Shown piece after piece: positions 23,492-32,866 of a stretch of 46,890 bases of DNA; position 1 is the stretch's first letter, and each line of letters starts with the position of its first letter. The stretch spans positions 1-46,890 of the forward strand of contig CAKSJP010000017.1 in the NCBI GenBank assembly GCA_934463425.1. The letters run 5' to 3'. The notes beneath the pieces were generated by a model, which saw only the letters and a program-made list of their open reading frames with translations, ran no database searches and had not been told where the DNA came from. The stretch comes from an uncultured Ruminococcus sp. GTDB lineage: Bacteria > Bacillota > Clostridia > Oscillospirales > Ruminococcaceae. The position numbers and the translations under genes are program-made.

Positions 23492-25375
23492 TTAATTCGA
23501 TGTGGTTTCTGTAACCTCTTCTGTGGGATCCGGCAGGACATCCAAAGCGCTGGGGGAGATGATATCGCCCATGATGCGGTCATAAGTCAGGGTGTCCAGC
23601 TTTTGATCCGCATCCTGCATCGGCATGTAGTTGGTGGAGTAGACCGGTTCGGTCTCCATCTCGTTCATCATCGTCTGGGTGAAGCTGTCCCGCGGCGCAT
23701 CGATCAGGTTCATGACCAGATAGGGAGCATAGAAGGTAGAAACTGCCTCTGTGGGGAGCGAGCTTGTGTCCAGTCCGTAGTTGTTCCACAGGATATAATG
23801 CTGTTCGTATAGGGTACTGCAGTTTTCGCTGGTAATGTTCAGCTGGCTGTAGATGCCGTCATCGCCCCGGAGGGACGGGAAGTGGTCACCCACAAACAGC
23901 ACGATAGTAGGCTCGTCGATCTGAGACAAACGCTCCAGAAGTGCTGCCAGGCCATCAGCAGAATGCTGCAGGCGGCTCAGATAGTTGACAAATTCGTCAT
24001 CGCTGTCGCCGTCGGTATAGGGCTGATGATTCTGCATGGTAGTGGCGTGTACATACAGCGGCTCATCGGTGGATGCGATCAGCGATTCGATCTGGTTGTA
24101 GACCACGTTGTCATCAATGTATTCGCCGTATGTGCTGACCGGAACAGTAAAGTCATTCTCGAAGATCATGGTGTCAAAGTGAAACTGTCCGTAGACTCGC
24201 TTCCGGCTGTAGAAGCTGCTCTGGAACGGATGTACATAAGCAGTGGAATAGCCCCAGCTCTTGTAGTAAGCAGGGACGGTGGGCTGCTGTCTCTCCAGCA
24301 GCATGCGCTGCGGCATGTTGGGGTCATTCAGAGATTTGACCGGAAGTCCGAACAGCAGTTCAAATTCAGTGCGGACGGTGTAGCTGGCATAGGTCGGTAC
24401 AATAAGCGTTCCGTCTGTGCCCATAGAAGCCGCTTTGTCCAGTCCGGCATAATAGCTGTCCAGGTCGTTGTAACCCAGCTCAGACAGCTGATCGGAGAAT
24501 GCCCGGAAGTCTGCGAAGGATTCTGACATGATTTCTACCACATTGGGCTTTACGCCGTCGAAATCCAGATCCGGAACTTCCTTTGCCAGATACTGCTTTA
24601 CAGTGTCCTCGCTGTCCTCCTTGTATTCCTCCGGCTCTTCCAGCTGATTGGAGAGGTTTTCCGAACCGGTCTGCATAAAGAACGCCAGGAAGCCGTTGTT
24701 GTCGAACTTTTCGTTCAGGATGAAGGTGTTGTCTGCTTCTTTGGTGTCCAGTCCGAACAGGGCGTATACCGGCTGAGAAACAGCAGGGACGGTGACTACC
24801 ATGACACAGGCGATGAGACACGCCAGACCGGGCGCGAGCCGCTTGCGGAGCTTCAGCCGCATTTTCAGCCTGGGATTGAACCAGAATGCCAGCAGGATGA
24901 ACGCGGCGCAGATGCTGATATAGAGCACCAGCCGCGGCGTGATCTTGATATAGGCGAATGAGGTCAGACTCTTGACGCTGCGGAACAGCTTCATGTCTGT
25001 CATGATCAGGTGGTTGCCGTTGGTGTTGTACTTGAACAGCTCCGTGATGCTCAGTGCCATGTACAGGATACTCTCCAGCAGCATGGAAAACCATCCGGAG
25101 CGGAACAGGAGCAGCGCCCCGATAAAGATCAGCGCCGCAATGAGGATGTTAAACAGCATGATGGTGGGATGGTTCGTGATGAACAGCACCAGCTTGCTGG
25201 GGTATTTGTCTTGGTTCAGCTCTGCCATGCAGACGATGAAGATCGGGTAGAGGATCATCAGCAGACGGTTTGTCATGGGATAGCGCAGGGTATTATAAGA
25301 GCGCTTCTCATGAAACGAGCAGAACCATGCCCGCAGAGAAGAAAAGCGGGTGTACCATGTCGTATGTTCTTTCAT
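23492..25375 (-). CDS. LtaS-like membrane phosphoglycerol transferase (sulfatase fold)
   Basis: 627 residues. The N-terminal 230 or so hold about five membrane segments; the rest is an extracellular sulfatase-fold domain. The metal site is outlined by KPNVVEIMSESFADF (Glu), the probable nucleophile Thr in YTVRTEFELLFGLP, and FVGDHFPSLRG (Asp-His). This matches LtaS and related enzymes that move glycerol phosphate from phosphatidylglycerol to lipoteichoic acid or other envelope glycans. Whether it polymerises or adds single groups cannot be told. It is transcribed from a good promoter at 25452-25480 with the thioesterase downstream. Confidence 0.88.
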   Translation of the reverse strand: MKEHTTWYTRFSSLRAWFCSFHEKRSYNTLRYPMTNRLLMILYPIFIVCMAELNQDKYPSKLVLFITNHPTIMLFNILIAALIFIGALLLFRSGWFSMLLESILYMALSITELFKYNTNGNHLIMTDMKLFRSVKSLTSFAYIKITPRLVLYISICAAFILLAFWFNPRLKMRLKLRKRLAPGLACLIACVMVVTVPAVSQPVYALFGLDTKEADNTFILNEKFDNNGFLAFFMQTGSENLSNQLEEPEEYKEDSEDTVKQYLAKEVPDLDFDGVKPNVVEIMSESFADFRAFSDQLSELGYNDLDSYYAGLDKAASMGTDGTLIVPTYASYTVRTEFELLFGLPVKSLNDPNMPQRMLLERQQPTVPAYYKSWGYSTAYVHPFQSSFYSRKRVYGQFHFDTMIFENDFTVPVSTYGEYIDDNVVYNQIESLIASTDEPLYVHATTMQNHQPYTDGDSDDEFVNYLSRLQHSADGLAALLERLSQIDEPTIVLFVGDHFPSLRGDDGIYSQLNITSENCSTLYEQHYILWNNYGLDTSSLPTEAVSTFYAPYLVMNLIDAPRDSFTQTMMNEMETEPVYSTNYMPMQDADQKLDTLTYDRIMGDIISPSALDVLPDPTEEVTETTSN

Positions 25376-25451
25376 GTCTTTTCGATCACCTTTGCTTCAG
25401 AAAAAGGAGCAGCCGACAGCTAGCTCCTGTGTGGGATTGTGCCTTAACCAT

Positions 25452-25480
25452 ACTATAACATAAATATGCGGTTTCTGCAA
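25452..25480 (-). promoter_or_regulatory. promoter of the LtaS-like operon
   Basis: On the minus strand TTGCAG (25475-25480), 17-bp spacer, TATAGT (25452-25457), 76 bp before the start codon. Confidence 0.75.
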
Positions 25481-25580
25481 GCGCTCTCATTAAAAATGCA
25501 CCTGTTTTTTACGGAATTTGTGGATTCCATCGAAAAAGAGAAACGGCGCAGAATAGTTTTGTGCAAGTTGCGGACAGAGA

Positions 25581-26303
25581 TCAGCCGCACCAGAAACCGC
25601 CGTTTACCGGAAGATCCTGCCCGGTGATATACGCCGCCCGGTCGGATGCCAGAAACCGCACGGCATCGGCAATATCTGACGGCTTTCCCAGCCGTCCCAG
25701 AGGCGTTTCCTCTGCCAGCTCTGCCAGGGTCTCCTCCGGCAGATGGGATACCATGTCCGTGGCGATAGTGCCGGGAGAAACGGCGTTCACCCGGATGCCG
25801 GACGGCCCGACTTCTTTCGCCAGAGCCCGGGTAAATGCCAGCACAGCGCCCTTGGTTACGGAATAGTCCACCTCACAGGATGCCCCGGTCTCGCCCCACA
25901 TGGAGGAAATGTTGATGATGCAGCCCGACTTTCGGGAGAGCATCGACGGCAGAAGCAGCCGGCTCAGCTCCACGACTGCCGTGAGATTTGTCGCATAGAG
26001 CTGCCGCACCTGTTCCGGTGGCATACACTGGAACAGGTTGCTGTAGGAACAGGCAGCGTTGTTTACTAAAACGTCCACATGCCCCAGCTGCTCCAGAGCA
26101 GTCTTTGCCAGTGCAGGCAGTGTCTCCGGCTGTGCCAGATCTGCCTGGATGGGGACAATGCCGTGTTCCTGCCGCAGGGCTTCTATGGCATCAGCGCTGC
26201 GGCAGTAAACGCCTGCCACCAGATAGCCGTCCGCAGCGAGCCCACAGGCAGCTGCCGCGCCGATTCCGCGGGATGCGCCGGTCACCAAAGCGGTTTTTTG
26301 CAT
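25581..26303 (-). CDS. short-chain dehydrogenase/reductase (FabG-like)
   Basis: 240 residues from ATG 26303, preceded by GGAGG; the frame is open further up but crosses the promoter. A classical SDR: cofactor loop TGASRGIGAAAA (8-19), NNAA, the catalytic Ser in INISS, and YSVTKG with Tyr and Lys. The C-terminal PGTIATDMV and ITGQDLPVNGG follow the FabG pattern. The residue after strand 2 (VYCRSADA) would favour NADPH. No other fatty acid synthesis gene is near, so it may be FabG or a different NAD(P)-dependent alcohol dehydrogenase. It has its own perfect promoter. Confidence 0.85.
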   Translation of the reverse strand: MQKTALVTGASRGIGAAAACGLAADGYLVAGVYCRSADAIEALRQEHGIVPIQADLAQPETLPALAKTALEQLGHVDVLVNNAACSYSNLFQCMPPEQVRQLYATNLTAVVELSRLLLPSMLSRKSGCIINISSMWGETGASCEVDYSVTKGAVLAFTRALAKEVGPSGIRVNAVSPGTIATDMVSHLPEETLAELAEETPLGRLGKPSDIADAVRFLASDRAAYITGQDLPVNGGFWCG

Positions 26304-26330
26304 ATACAGTACCTCCGATCTTTTGAAAAA

Positions 26331-26359
26331 ATTATAGCACCTGATATGAAAAATGTCAA
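26331..26359 (-). promoter_or_regulatory. perfect promoter of the SDR gene
   Basis: On the minus strand TTGACA (26354-26359), 17-bp spacer, TATAAT (26331-26336), 27 bp before the start codon. Confidence 0.88.
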
Positions 26360-26372
26360 GGCGGCGTAACAA

Positions 26373-26412
26373 AAAACGGAATACGGGGACTACCTCCCCC
26401 GCATTCCGTTTT
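26373..26412 (-). terminator. terminator of groESL
   Basis: A 16-bp stem with one mismatch (26373-26388 with 26397-26412; core ACGGAAT / ATTCCGT), followed on the minus strand by six T. It lies 38 bp beyond the groEL stop. Confidence 0.9.
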
Positions 26413-26450
26413 GATATGATCTCTTCTGCTGTTTGTGCGTCCGGGCCGGA

Positions 26451-28085
<1,635 letters not shown>

Positions 28086-28129
28086 TCAAAACTCCTTTTT
28101 GAAAACTCAAGATTCAGTGCGCTTGCTTT

Positions 28130-28423
28130 TTATTCGGTAATACCGAGGATCTCGCTCTCATATACCAGTGTCAGCTCTTCGCCGTCCAGCTTGATGGTCT
28201 GACCGGCACTGTGGCTGATCAGAACGGTGTCGCCGACTTTAACTTCCATAGGGATACGAGTGCCCTTGGGAGAAAATTTGCCTTCGCCGCATGCAACGAC
28301 CTTACCCTTTGCCGGAACACCTGCCGGGTTCTTGGTTGCCAGCACCAGACCGCCTGCGGTCTTTTCTTCCTGTTCTTTTTCTACTTTAATCAGTACTCTG
28401 TCTGCCAACGGTTTCATTGTCAT
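28130..28423 (-). CDS. groES: GroES (Hsp10) co-chaperonin
   Basis: Heptameric lid of the GroEL cage. The 97 residues are full length: MTMKPLADRVLIKVEKEQEE, the mobile loop around residues 17-33 (EEKTAGGLVLATK) that contacts GroEL, and the closing VYESEILGI. GGAGGAATGG sets the start at 28423. It is the first gene of the groESL operon, which carries a perfect CIRCE element 49 bp upstream. Confidence 0.98.
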   Translation of the reverse strand: MTMKPLADRVLIKVEKEQEEKTAGGLVLATKNPAGVPAKGKVVACGEGKFSPKGTRIPMEVKVGDTVLISHSAGQTIKLDGEELTLVYESEILGITE

Positions 28424-28471
28424 GATCCATTCCTCCTGTAACTTCGAGTTATCACTTGCTTTTCAAATGTG

Positions 28472-28498
28472 TTAGCACTCAATATCTCTGAGTGCTAA
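28472..28498. promoter_or_regulatory. CIRCE element (HrcA operator)
   Basis: TTAGCACTC (28472-28480), 9-bp spacer, GAGTGCTAA (28490-28498): a perfect match to the CIRCE consensus. It is the binding site of the heat-shock repressor HrcA, between the promoter and groES. It predicts heat induction of groESL; hrcA itself is not in the window. Confidence 0.97.
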
Positions 28499-28503
28499 TA
28501 TCT

Positions 28504-28531
28504 ATTTTACCAACTTTTCAGAAAAAATCAA
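28504..28531 (-). promoter_or_regulatory. groESL promoter
   Basis: On the minus strand TTGATT (28526-28531), 16-bp spacer, TAAAAT (28504-28509), immediately upstream of CIRCE, so HrcA would cover the transcription start. Confidence 0.75.
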
Positions 28532-28912
28532 GGGGTTTTGTGCGTATTTTCGGAAATTTGTATTATTGAACAAGAACAAAAAATAAAAAGGAAGTGTTTC
28601 ACAGCAATATGCACAAGCTGCGAAACAAAAAATATCGATTCTCTAAGAAATCTGTTTCAGTGCAAAAATAAACTAACAAATACACGCCTGGAAATCACAA
28701 TCTTCATATTTTACGAATTAGAAATGAATTGGAAATAAATTATACACCTATCAATCACAGAGCTATAGTATAATGATACTGCAGGAATGTTGGCGGCATG
28801 CAGCATTGCCCGTGCTGTGAAGTGTATGGGACGGATGCATGAATGCTGTCAAGGAAATTGGAAAAACTTCATTTACAATCACAATTGATTATTGAGGAAG
28901 GCGTGAAAAATT
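28532..28912. other. AT-rich gene-free region before the two-component system
   Basis: About 380 bp with no credible gene; a 66-codon frame at 28538-28738 has no ribosome binding site and AT-biased composition. A TATAAT at 28769-28774 is the best -10 for the response regulator, but no good -35 sits at the right distance, so the promoter may need an activator. GAGGAAGG just before 28913 is the ribosome binding site. The leader would be about 130 nt. A short hairpin can form around 28797-28820 (CAGCA/TGCTG). Confidence 0.5.
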
Positions 28913-29611
28913 ATGGCATTGGAAAAAGTTCTTGTTGTTGACGATGACCCGAATATTTGCGACGTACTGCGGATGTATCTGGAAAATGAGGGATACAGCG
29001 TGATTCTGTCCTATGATGGAGAAGAGGCTCTGGTAAAGTTTAATGCACTGAAGCCGGACATCATTCTGCTGGACGTTATGCTGCCGACTCTGGATGGCTG
29101 GCAGGTATGCCGTGAGGTACGGAAGAAGTCCAGTGTACCGATCATCATGATCACCGCAAAGGGTGATACTTTTGATAAGGTGCTGGGTCTGGAGCTGGGC
29201 GCAGACGACTATATTGTAAAGCCGTTTGACACCAAGGAAGTTGTTGCCCGCATCAAGGCGATCGCAAGACGCGTGGGCAATTCTCCGGAAGAATCCGAGA
29301 TCAAGGAAGTACGTTATGACAAGCTGTCTGTCAACATGACTCGCTATGAGCTGCGTGTGGACGGCAAGGTTGTAGACACACCGCCGAAAGAACTGGAACT
29401 GCTGTTCTATCTGGCATCCAACCCGAACCGTGTTTATACCCGTGACCAGCTGCTGGACGAGGTATGGGGCTTCGAGTACTACGGTGACTCCCGTACCATC
29501 GATGTACACATCAAGCGTCTGCGTGAAAAGCTGGAGGGCGTTTCTGACAAGTGGTCTCTGAAGACGGTCTGGGGCGTAGGCTATAAGTTTGAATCCACTG
29601 AGGACGAATAA
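28913..29611 (+). CDS. OmpR/PhoB-family response regulator
   Basis: 232 residues. The receiver domain (1-120) has the acidic pocket Asp10-Asp11-Asp12, phosphorylation site Asp54 (IILLDVMLP), Thr in MITAKGD and Lys in YIVKPFD. The C-terminal winged helix (about 130-230) has PPKELELLFYLASNPNRVYTR and the recognition helix TIDVHIKRLREKL. Together these bind tandem direct-repeat promoters on phosphorylation. The partner histidine kinase starts 5 bp after the stop codon, so they form one operon. Target genes cannot be deduced; the HtrA-like gene downstream is a reasonable candidate. Confidence 0.93.
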   Translation: MALEKVLVVDDDPNICDVLRMYLENEGYSVILSYDGEEALVKFNALKPDIILLDVMLPTLDGWQVCREVRKKSSVPIIMITAKGDTFDKVLGLELGADDYIVKPFDTKEVVARIKAIARRVGNSPEESEIKEVRYDKLSVNMTRYELRVDGKVVDTPPKELELLFYLASNPNRVYTRDQLLDEVWGFEYYGDSRTIDVHIKRLREKLEGVSDKWSLKTVWGVGYKFESTEDE

Positions 29612-29616
29612 GTCCC

Positions 29617-31119
29617 GTGGAAAAAGCAGAGCGAAGCCGAAAGAAGAAAAAGCATTGCTGGCGGCGTATCTGGCGGACATTTTTTATTCGGCTGCTGTTA
29701 GTTGCCTGCCTTCTGGTTGTGGCTGCGCTGGCGCTGTCGGGCTATGCGATCTCCAAATATAAGCAGGATTATTACGAAAACTGCCTGCGCGTCTGCGATA
29801 TCCTGGCAGGAGATTTTACAGAATACAGCAAGCAAAACGAGAAGGAAGATCTGTTTTGTGAGTATATTCCGGTGAATACCGATAAGGTCTCCCGGCAGAT
29901 GAATATTTTTCTCTATCTGTTCGATAAAGAAGGAACATGTATCTATGCCAGCCAGAACAGCGGTGCATCTGCCGCAGATCTCAAGCTCAGCAATGAGATG
30001 CGCAGCGCAATGCAGAAAAGCGGCACCTATTCCACGGACAGCGCTTCCGGCAAGATCGACCGCAGTGTGGCAGAGCCGATGCTTACCCGCGGCATAACAT
30101 TTCAGTTGGAAGAGAACGGGACGGAAGTGACCTACTATATGTTTGCTTCCTCCTTTACGCGGCCGCTGAACATATATACAACGCAAGTCATACTGATGAC
30201 CGTAAGTCTGTTGTCGGTTCTTCTTGTGATCGGTGCGGGGCTGATTTTTTTAAATATCTGGTGCGCAAATCGTCAGACGGAACAACTGGAAGAAGCACTG
30301 CAGCGCTATGTGCAGGGTGACTACAGCAAGCCCATTCAGACGGAAGCGTTTGTAGGTTCTGATCTGGAGCAGATCGCAGTATTGGCAGAACAGGTGGGCA
30401 GTCAGTCCAGCCGCGCAGAGGAATCCAGCCGCCAGTTTGTGTCGAACGTTTCTCATGAGCTGCGGACACCGATGACGATCATCAGCGGCTTTGTAGAAGG
30501 CATTCTGGACGGCACTGTGCCGAAGCCGAAGCGCATGGAGTATCTCTCCATCGTTTCACAGGAGGTACAGCGGCTGAAAATGCTGGTCACATCCATGCTG
30601 AATCTGACGAAATTCGATGCCGGTACCATTCAGCTGAACTATCGGATGTTCACCATAAACGATACCGCATTCCGCACGGTGCTCATGTTTGAGAACCGGT
30701 TGGAAAAGCGGCATATCGCAGTAGAGGGTCTGGACAGCACACCTATCCGTGTCTGTGCTGATCCGGATCTCATCGGTCAGGTGGTCTACAATTTGGTGGA
30801 AAATGCCGTGAAGTTCGTCAATGACGGCGGTACGATCACGTTTCGGATTGTGGATGAGGAAGATGCCTGGGTATTTGCTGTGCGAAATACCGGAAAGGGT
30901 ATCTCAAAGGAAGAATTGCCGAAAATATTCGAGCGGTTCTATAAATCTGATGCTTCACGCAGTCAGGATAAGACCGGACTGGGACTGGGGCTGGACATCA
31001 CCAAAAAGATCATTCATCTGCACCATGCACAGATCAGTGTACGCAGTGAAGAACATGCCTATACGGAGTTCGAGGTGCGCCTGCCGCACGTCGATCCGCC
31101 GGAACAGGAAGAAAAATAA
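29617..31119 (+). CDS. sensor histidine kinase
   Basis: 500 residues from GTG 29617. Topology: Arg/Lys-rich start, membrane segment at about 22-43, an extracellular sensor of roughly 145 residues, a second membrane segment about 190-212, then a HAMP-like linker. The catalytic part has the H box VSHELRTPMTI with His280, the N box NLVENAVKF, G1 NTGKGIS, F box FERFYK and G2 GLGLGLDI. It phosphorylates the regulator encoded just upstream. The signal sensed is unknown; the extracellular domain resembles those of envelope-stress kinases only in size. A terminator follows at 31126. Confidence 0.92.
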   Translation: MEKAERSRKKKKHCWRRIWRTFFIRLLLVACLLVVAALALSGYAISKYKQDYYENCLRVCDILAGDFTEYSKQNEKEDLFCEYIPVNTDKVSRQMNIFLYLFDKEGTCIYASQNSGASAADLKLSNEMRSAMQKSGTYSTDSASGKIDRSVAEPMLTRGITFQLEENGTEVTYYMFASSFTRPLNIYTTQVILMTVSLLSVLLVIGAGLIFLNIWCANRQTEQLEEALQRYVQGDYSKPIQTEAFVGSDLEQIAVLAEQVGSQSSRAEESSRQFVSNVSHELRTPMTIISGFVEGILDGTVPKPKRMEYLSIVSQEVQRLKMLVTSMLNLTKFDAGTIQLNYRMFTINDTAFRTVLMFENRLEKRHIAVEGLDSTPIRVCADPDLIGQVVYNLVENAVKFVNDGGTITFRIVDEEDAWVFAVRNTGKGISKEELPKIFERFYKSDASRSQDKTGLGLGLDITKKIIHLHHAQISVRSEEHAYTEFEVRLPHVDPPEQEEK

Positions 31120-31125
31120 AACTGG

Positions 31126-31173
31126 AAACGGGCAGTGTCAAAGCAAAAAACAGCTGGACACTGCCCGTTTTTT
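31126..31173 (+). terminator. terminator after the two-component operon
   Basis: A 14-bp perfect stem (31126-31139 with 31157-31170; core CGGGCAGTGTC / GACACTGCCCG) and a T run at 31168-31173. Since it lies only 20 bp before the HtrA-like gene, read-through may still link that gene to the operon. Confidence 0.88.
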
Positions 31174-31192
31174 GAAAAAAGGAGTTTTTTCT

Positions 31193-32788
31193 ATGCAGGA
31201 ACAGCCGCAGGGAAGTGCCGCGCCGCCGCGGTCGGAGACACCGCCGCAGCCCAATGTCCCACCGATGCCAAATACACCGCCAGTGCAGAACATACCGCCA
31301 GTGCAGAACATACCGCCAGTGCAAAACGTGCCGCCAGTGCAGAACATACCGCCAGTGCAAAACATACCGCCGGTGCAGAACATACCGCCGGTGCAGAACG
31401 TACCGCCGGTGCAGAACGTACCGCCGGTGCAGAACGTGCCGCCGGTGCAGAACGTGCCACCAGTGCAGAATGTGCCGCCCATGCAGAACGGCATGCCTAA
31501 CTGGTATCAGAACCAGCCGCCGCGGATGGGAAACTGGCAGGCACCGCCGCAGGTGCCGCCGAAGCCGCCCAAGCAGCCGCTTTCACCGGAAAAAAAGGAT
31601 CGCCGTACAGCATTCTGGCTGAAGATCGTGGCAGTGTTGTTGGCAGTGCTGTTGGCGTATTGTATCGGCAGCGATGTGGTAAAGTATCGGAAGGGTGCAT
31701 TTGTGCCAACTGTTTCTGAATCCTCAGAGACTGTTGAAAAAGACGGCGGCAGCAAGGTCATCATTCAGCAGCAGGACAAACCGCAGCTAGATGACAATGG
31801 GGGAAATACCGATGAAAACGGTGCATACACCGTAGAGGGCGTAGCAGCAGCGGTGCGGCCGTCTATTGTGGAGATCGAGACCTATGGTGATGCCAAGGGC
31901 GAACAACTCAGCGGCACAGGTTCGGGAATTATTTCCAGCGAGGACGGCTATATCATTACCAATGCCCATGTGCTGACAGACGGCAAGTCTTTTAAGGTCA
32001 TTATGTCCGATGAATCGGAGTATGCGGCGAAGGTGATCGGAAAGGACAATAAGACCGATCTGGCGGTCATCAAGATCGAAGGCAGTGACCTTCCGGCAGC
32101 CACTATGGGAAATTCCGATGAGGTTGTGCTGGGAGAAGCCGTGGTCGCTATCGGCAATCCGGCCGGGCTTTCCGGCTCTGTGACTAACGGTATCGTCTCC
32201 GGGCTGAACCGGCAGATTCGCTCGGATGCCACCGGATTCGACATGAACTGCATCCAGACCAATGCCGCCATCAGTCCCGGAAATTCCGGCGGTGCACTGG
32301 TCAATATGTATGGTCAGGTTATTGGCATCACTTCTTCCAAGTATGTCAGCTCCAGCTATGAGGGACTGGGATTTGCCATCACCATCAACGAGGTGCTGCC
32401 CATTGTCCGGGATCTCATCGACAATGGCTATGTTGCCGACCGGGTGCGCGTGGGGATCACGTTTATTTCGCTGATCGCGGAAGAGGTGCAGCAGAGCTTT
32501 GCCGACGAGATCGGGATGGCGGATGTACCGGAAGATCTGACTGGCGTCTGGATCACGGAGATCGCAGATGACTGTGACATTGCCAATACCGACTTACAGG
32601 TGAACGATGTTATCACCACGGTGCAGGGAGAAGCCGTAGACGATTATGACTCTCTGAACGCTGCCATTGATGGATGCAAGGGCGGCGACACCATAGAAGC
32701 GCGCTGCCGGCGCTATCAGACAGACGGAACATATGAAGAGTTCACCATTCAGTGTAAGCTGATGGCAGATACTTCCGGAAATTATTGA
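31193..32788 (+). CDS. HtrA/DegP-like membrane serine protease with Pro-rich repeat
   Basis: 531 residues from ATG 31193, preceded by AAAGGAG; the frame is open into the kinase gene but no earlier start has a site. Order of parts: Pro/Gln/Asn-rich cytoplasmic N-terminus with 12 hexapeptide repeats of PPVQN(I/V) (about 28-99), membrane segment about 141-160, acidic linker, trypsin-like domain with the triad His259 (TNAHVLTD), Asp289 (KTDLAVIK) and Ser365 (PGNSGGAL), then a PDZ domain about 430-520. It degrades or refolds damaged proteins outside the membrane. The gene directly follows a two-component system, which often controls such proteases. The repeat is not a usual part of the family. Confidence 0.92.
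   Translation: MQEQPQGSAAPPRSETPPQPNVPPMPNTPPVQNIPPVQNIPPVQNVPPVQNIPPVQNIPPVQNIPPVQNVPPVQNVPPVQNVPPVQNVPPVQNVPPMQNGMPNWYQNQPPRMGNWQAPPQVPPKPPKQPLSPEKKDRRTAFWLKIVAVLLAVLLAYCIGSDVVKYRKGAFVPTVSESSETVEKDGGSKVIIQQQDKPQLDDNGGNTDENGAYTVEGVAAAVRPSIVEIETYGDAKGEQLSGTGSGIISSEDGYIITNAHVLTDGKSFKVIMSDESEYAAKVIGKDNKTDLAVIKIEGSDLPAATMGNSDEVVLGEAVVAIGNPAGLSGSVTNGIVSGLNRQIRSDATGFDMNCIQTNAAISPGNSGGALVNMYGQVIGITSSKYVSSSYEGLGFAITINEVLPIVRDLIDNGYVADRVRVGITFISLIAEEVQQSFADEIGMADVPEDLTGVWITEIADDCDIANTDLQVNDVITTVQGEAVDDYDSLNAAIDGCKGGDTIEARCRRYQTDGTYEEFTIQCKLMADTSGNY
31274..31489 (+). repeat. 12 x 18-bp in-frame tandem repeat
   Basis: Twelve uninterrupted units of about 18 bp, consensus CCGCCGGTGCAGAACRTA, encoding (T/I/V)PPVQN; the last reads PPMQN. 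Units differ by a few third-base and Ile/Val changes, with 5' units carrying CCA and 3' units CCG. It lies within the cytoplasmic N-terminus of the HtrA-like protease. Confidence 0.95.
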
Positions 32789-32801
32789 TTTGACAGAACG
32801 C

Positions 32802-32844
32802 AGACAGCCGCCGGCAGGAAAAGATCTCCTGCCGGCGGCTGTCT
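32802..32844. terminator. long hairpin between convergent genes
   Basis: An 18-bp perfect stem: 32802-32819 pairs with 32827-32844 (core GCCGCCGGCAGG / CCTGCCGGCGGC) with a 7-nt loop. T runs are short on both sides, but the position between two convergent stop codons suggests bidirectional termination. Confidence 0.75.
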
Positions 32845-32866
32845 TGCAATATTTCAAAGGTGTCCG

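Noticed and set aside
28538..28738. 66-codon plus-strand gene before the two-component system
   Set aside because: AT-biased composition, no ribosome binding site, no recognisable features.
31274..31489. CRISPR array
   Set aside because: Units are 18 bp, directly adjacent and without spacers, and lie inside a protein-coding gene.
31138..31494. Cys/Gly/Thr repeat protein on the minus strand
   Set aside because: Complement of the 18-bp repeat in the HtrA-like gene; the repeat is in frame with a complete protease on the plus strand.
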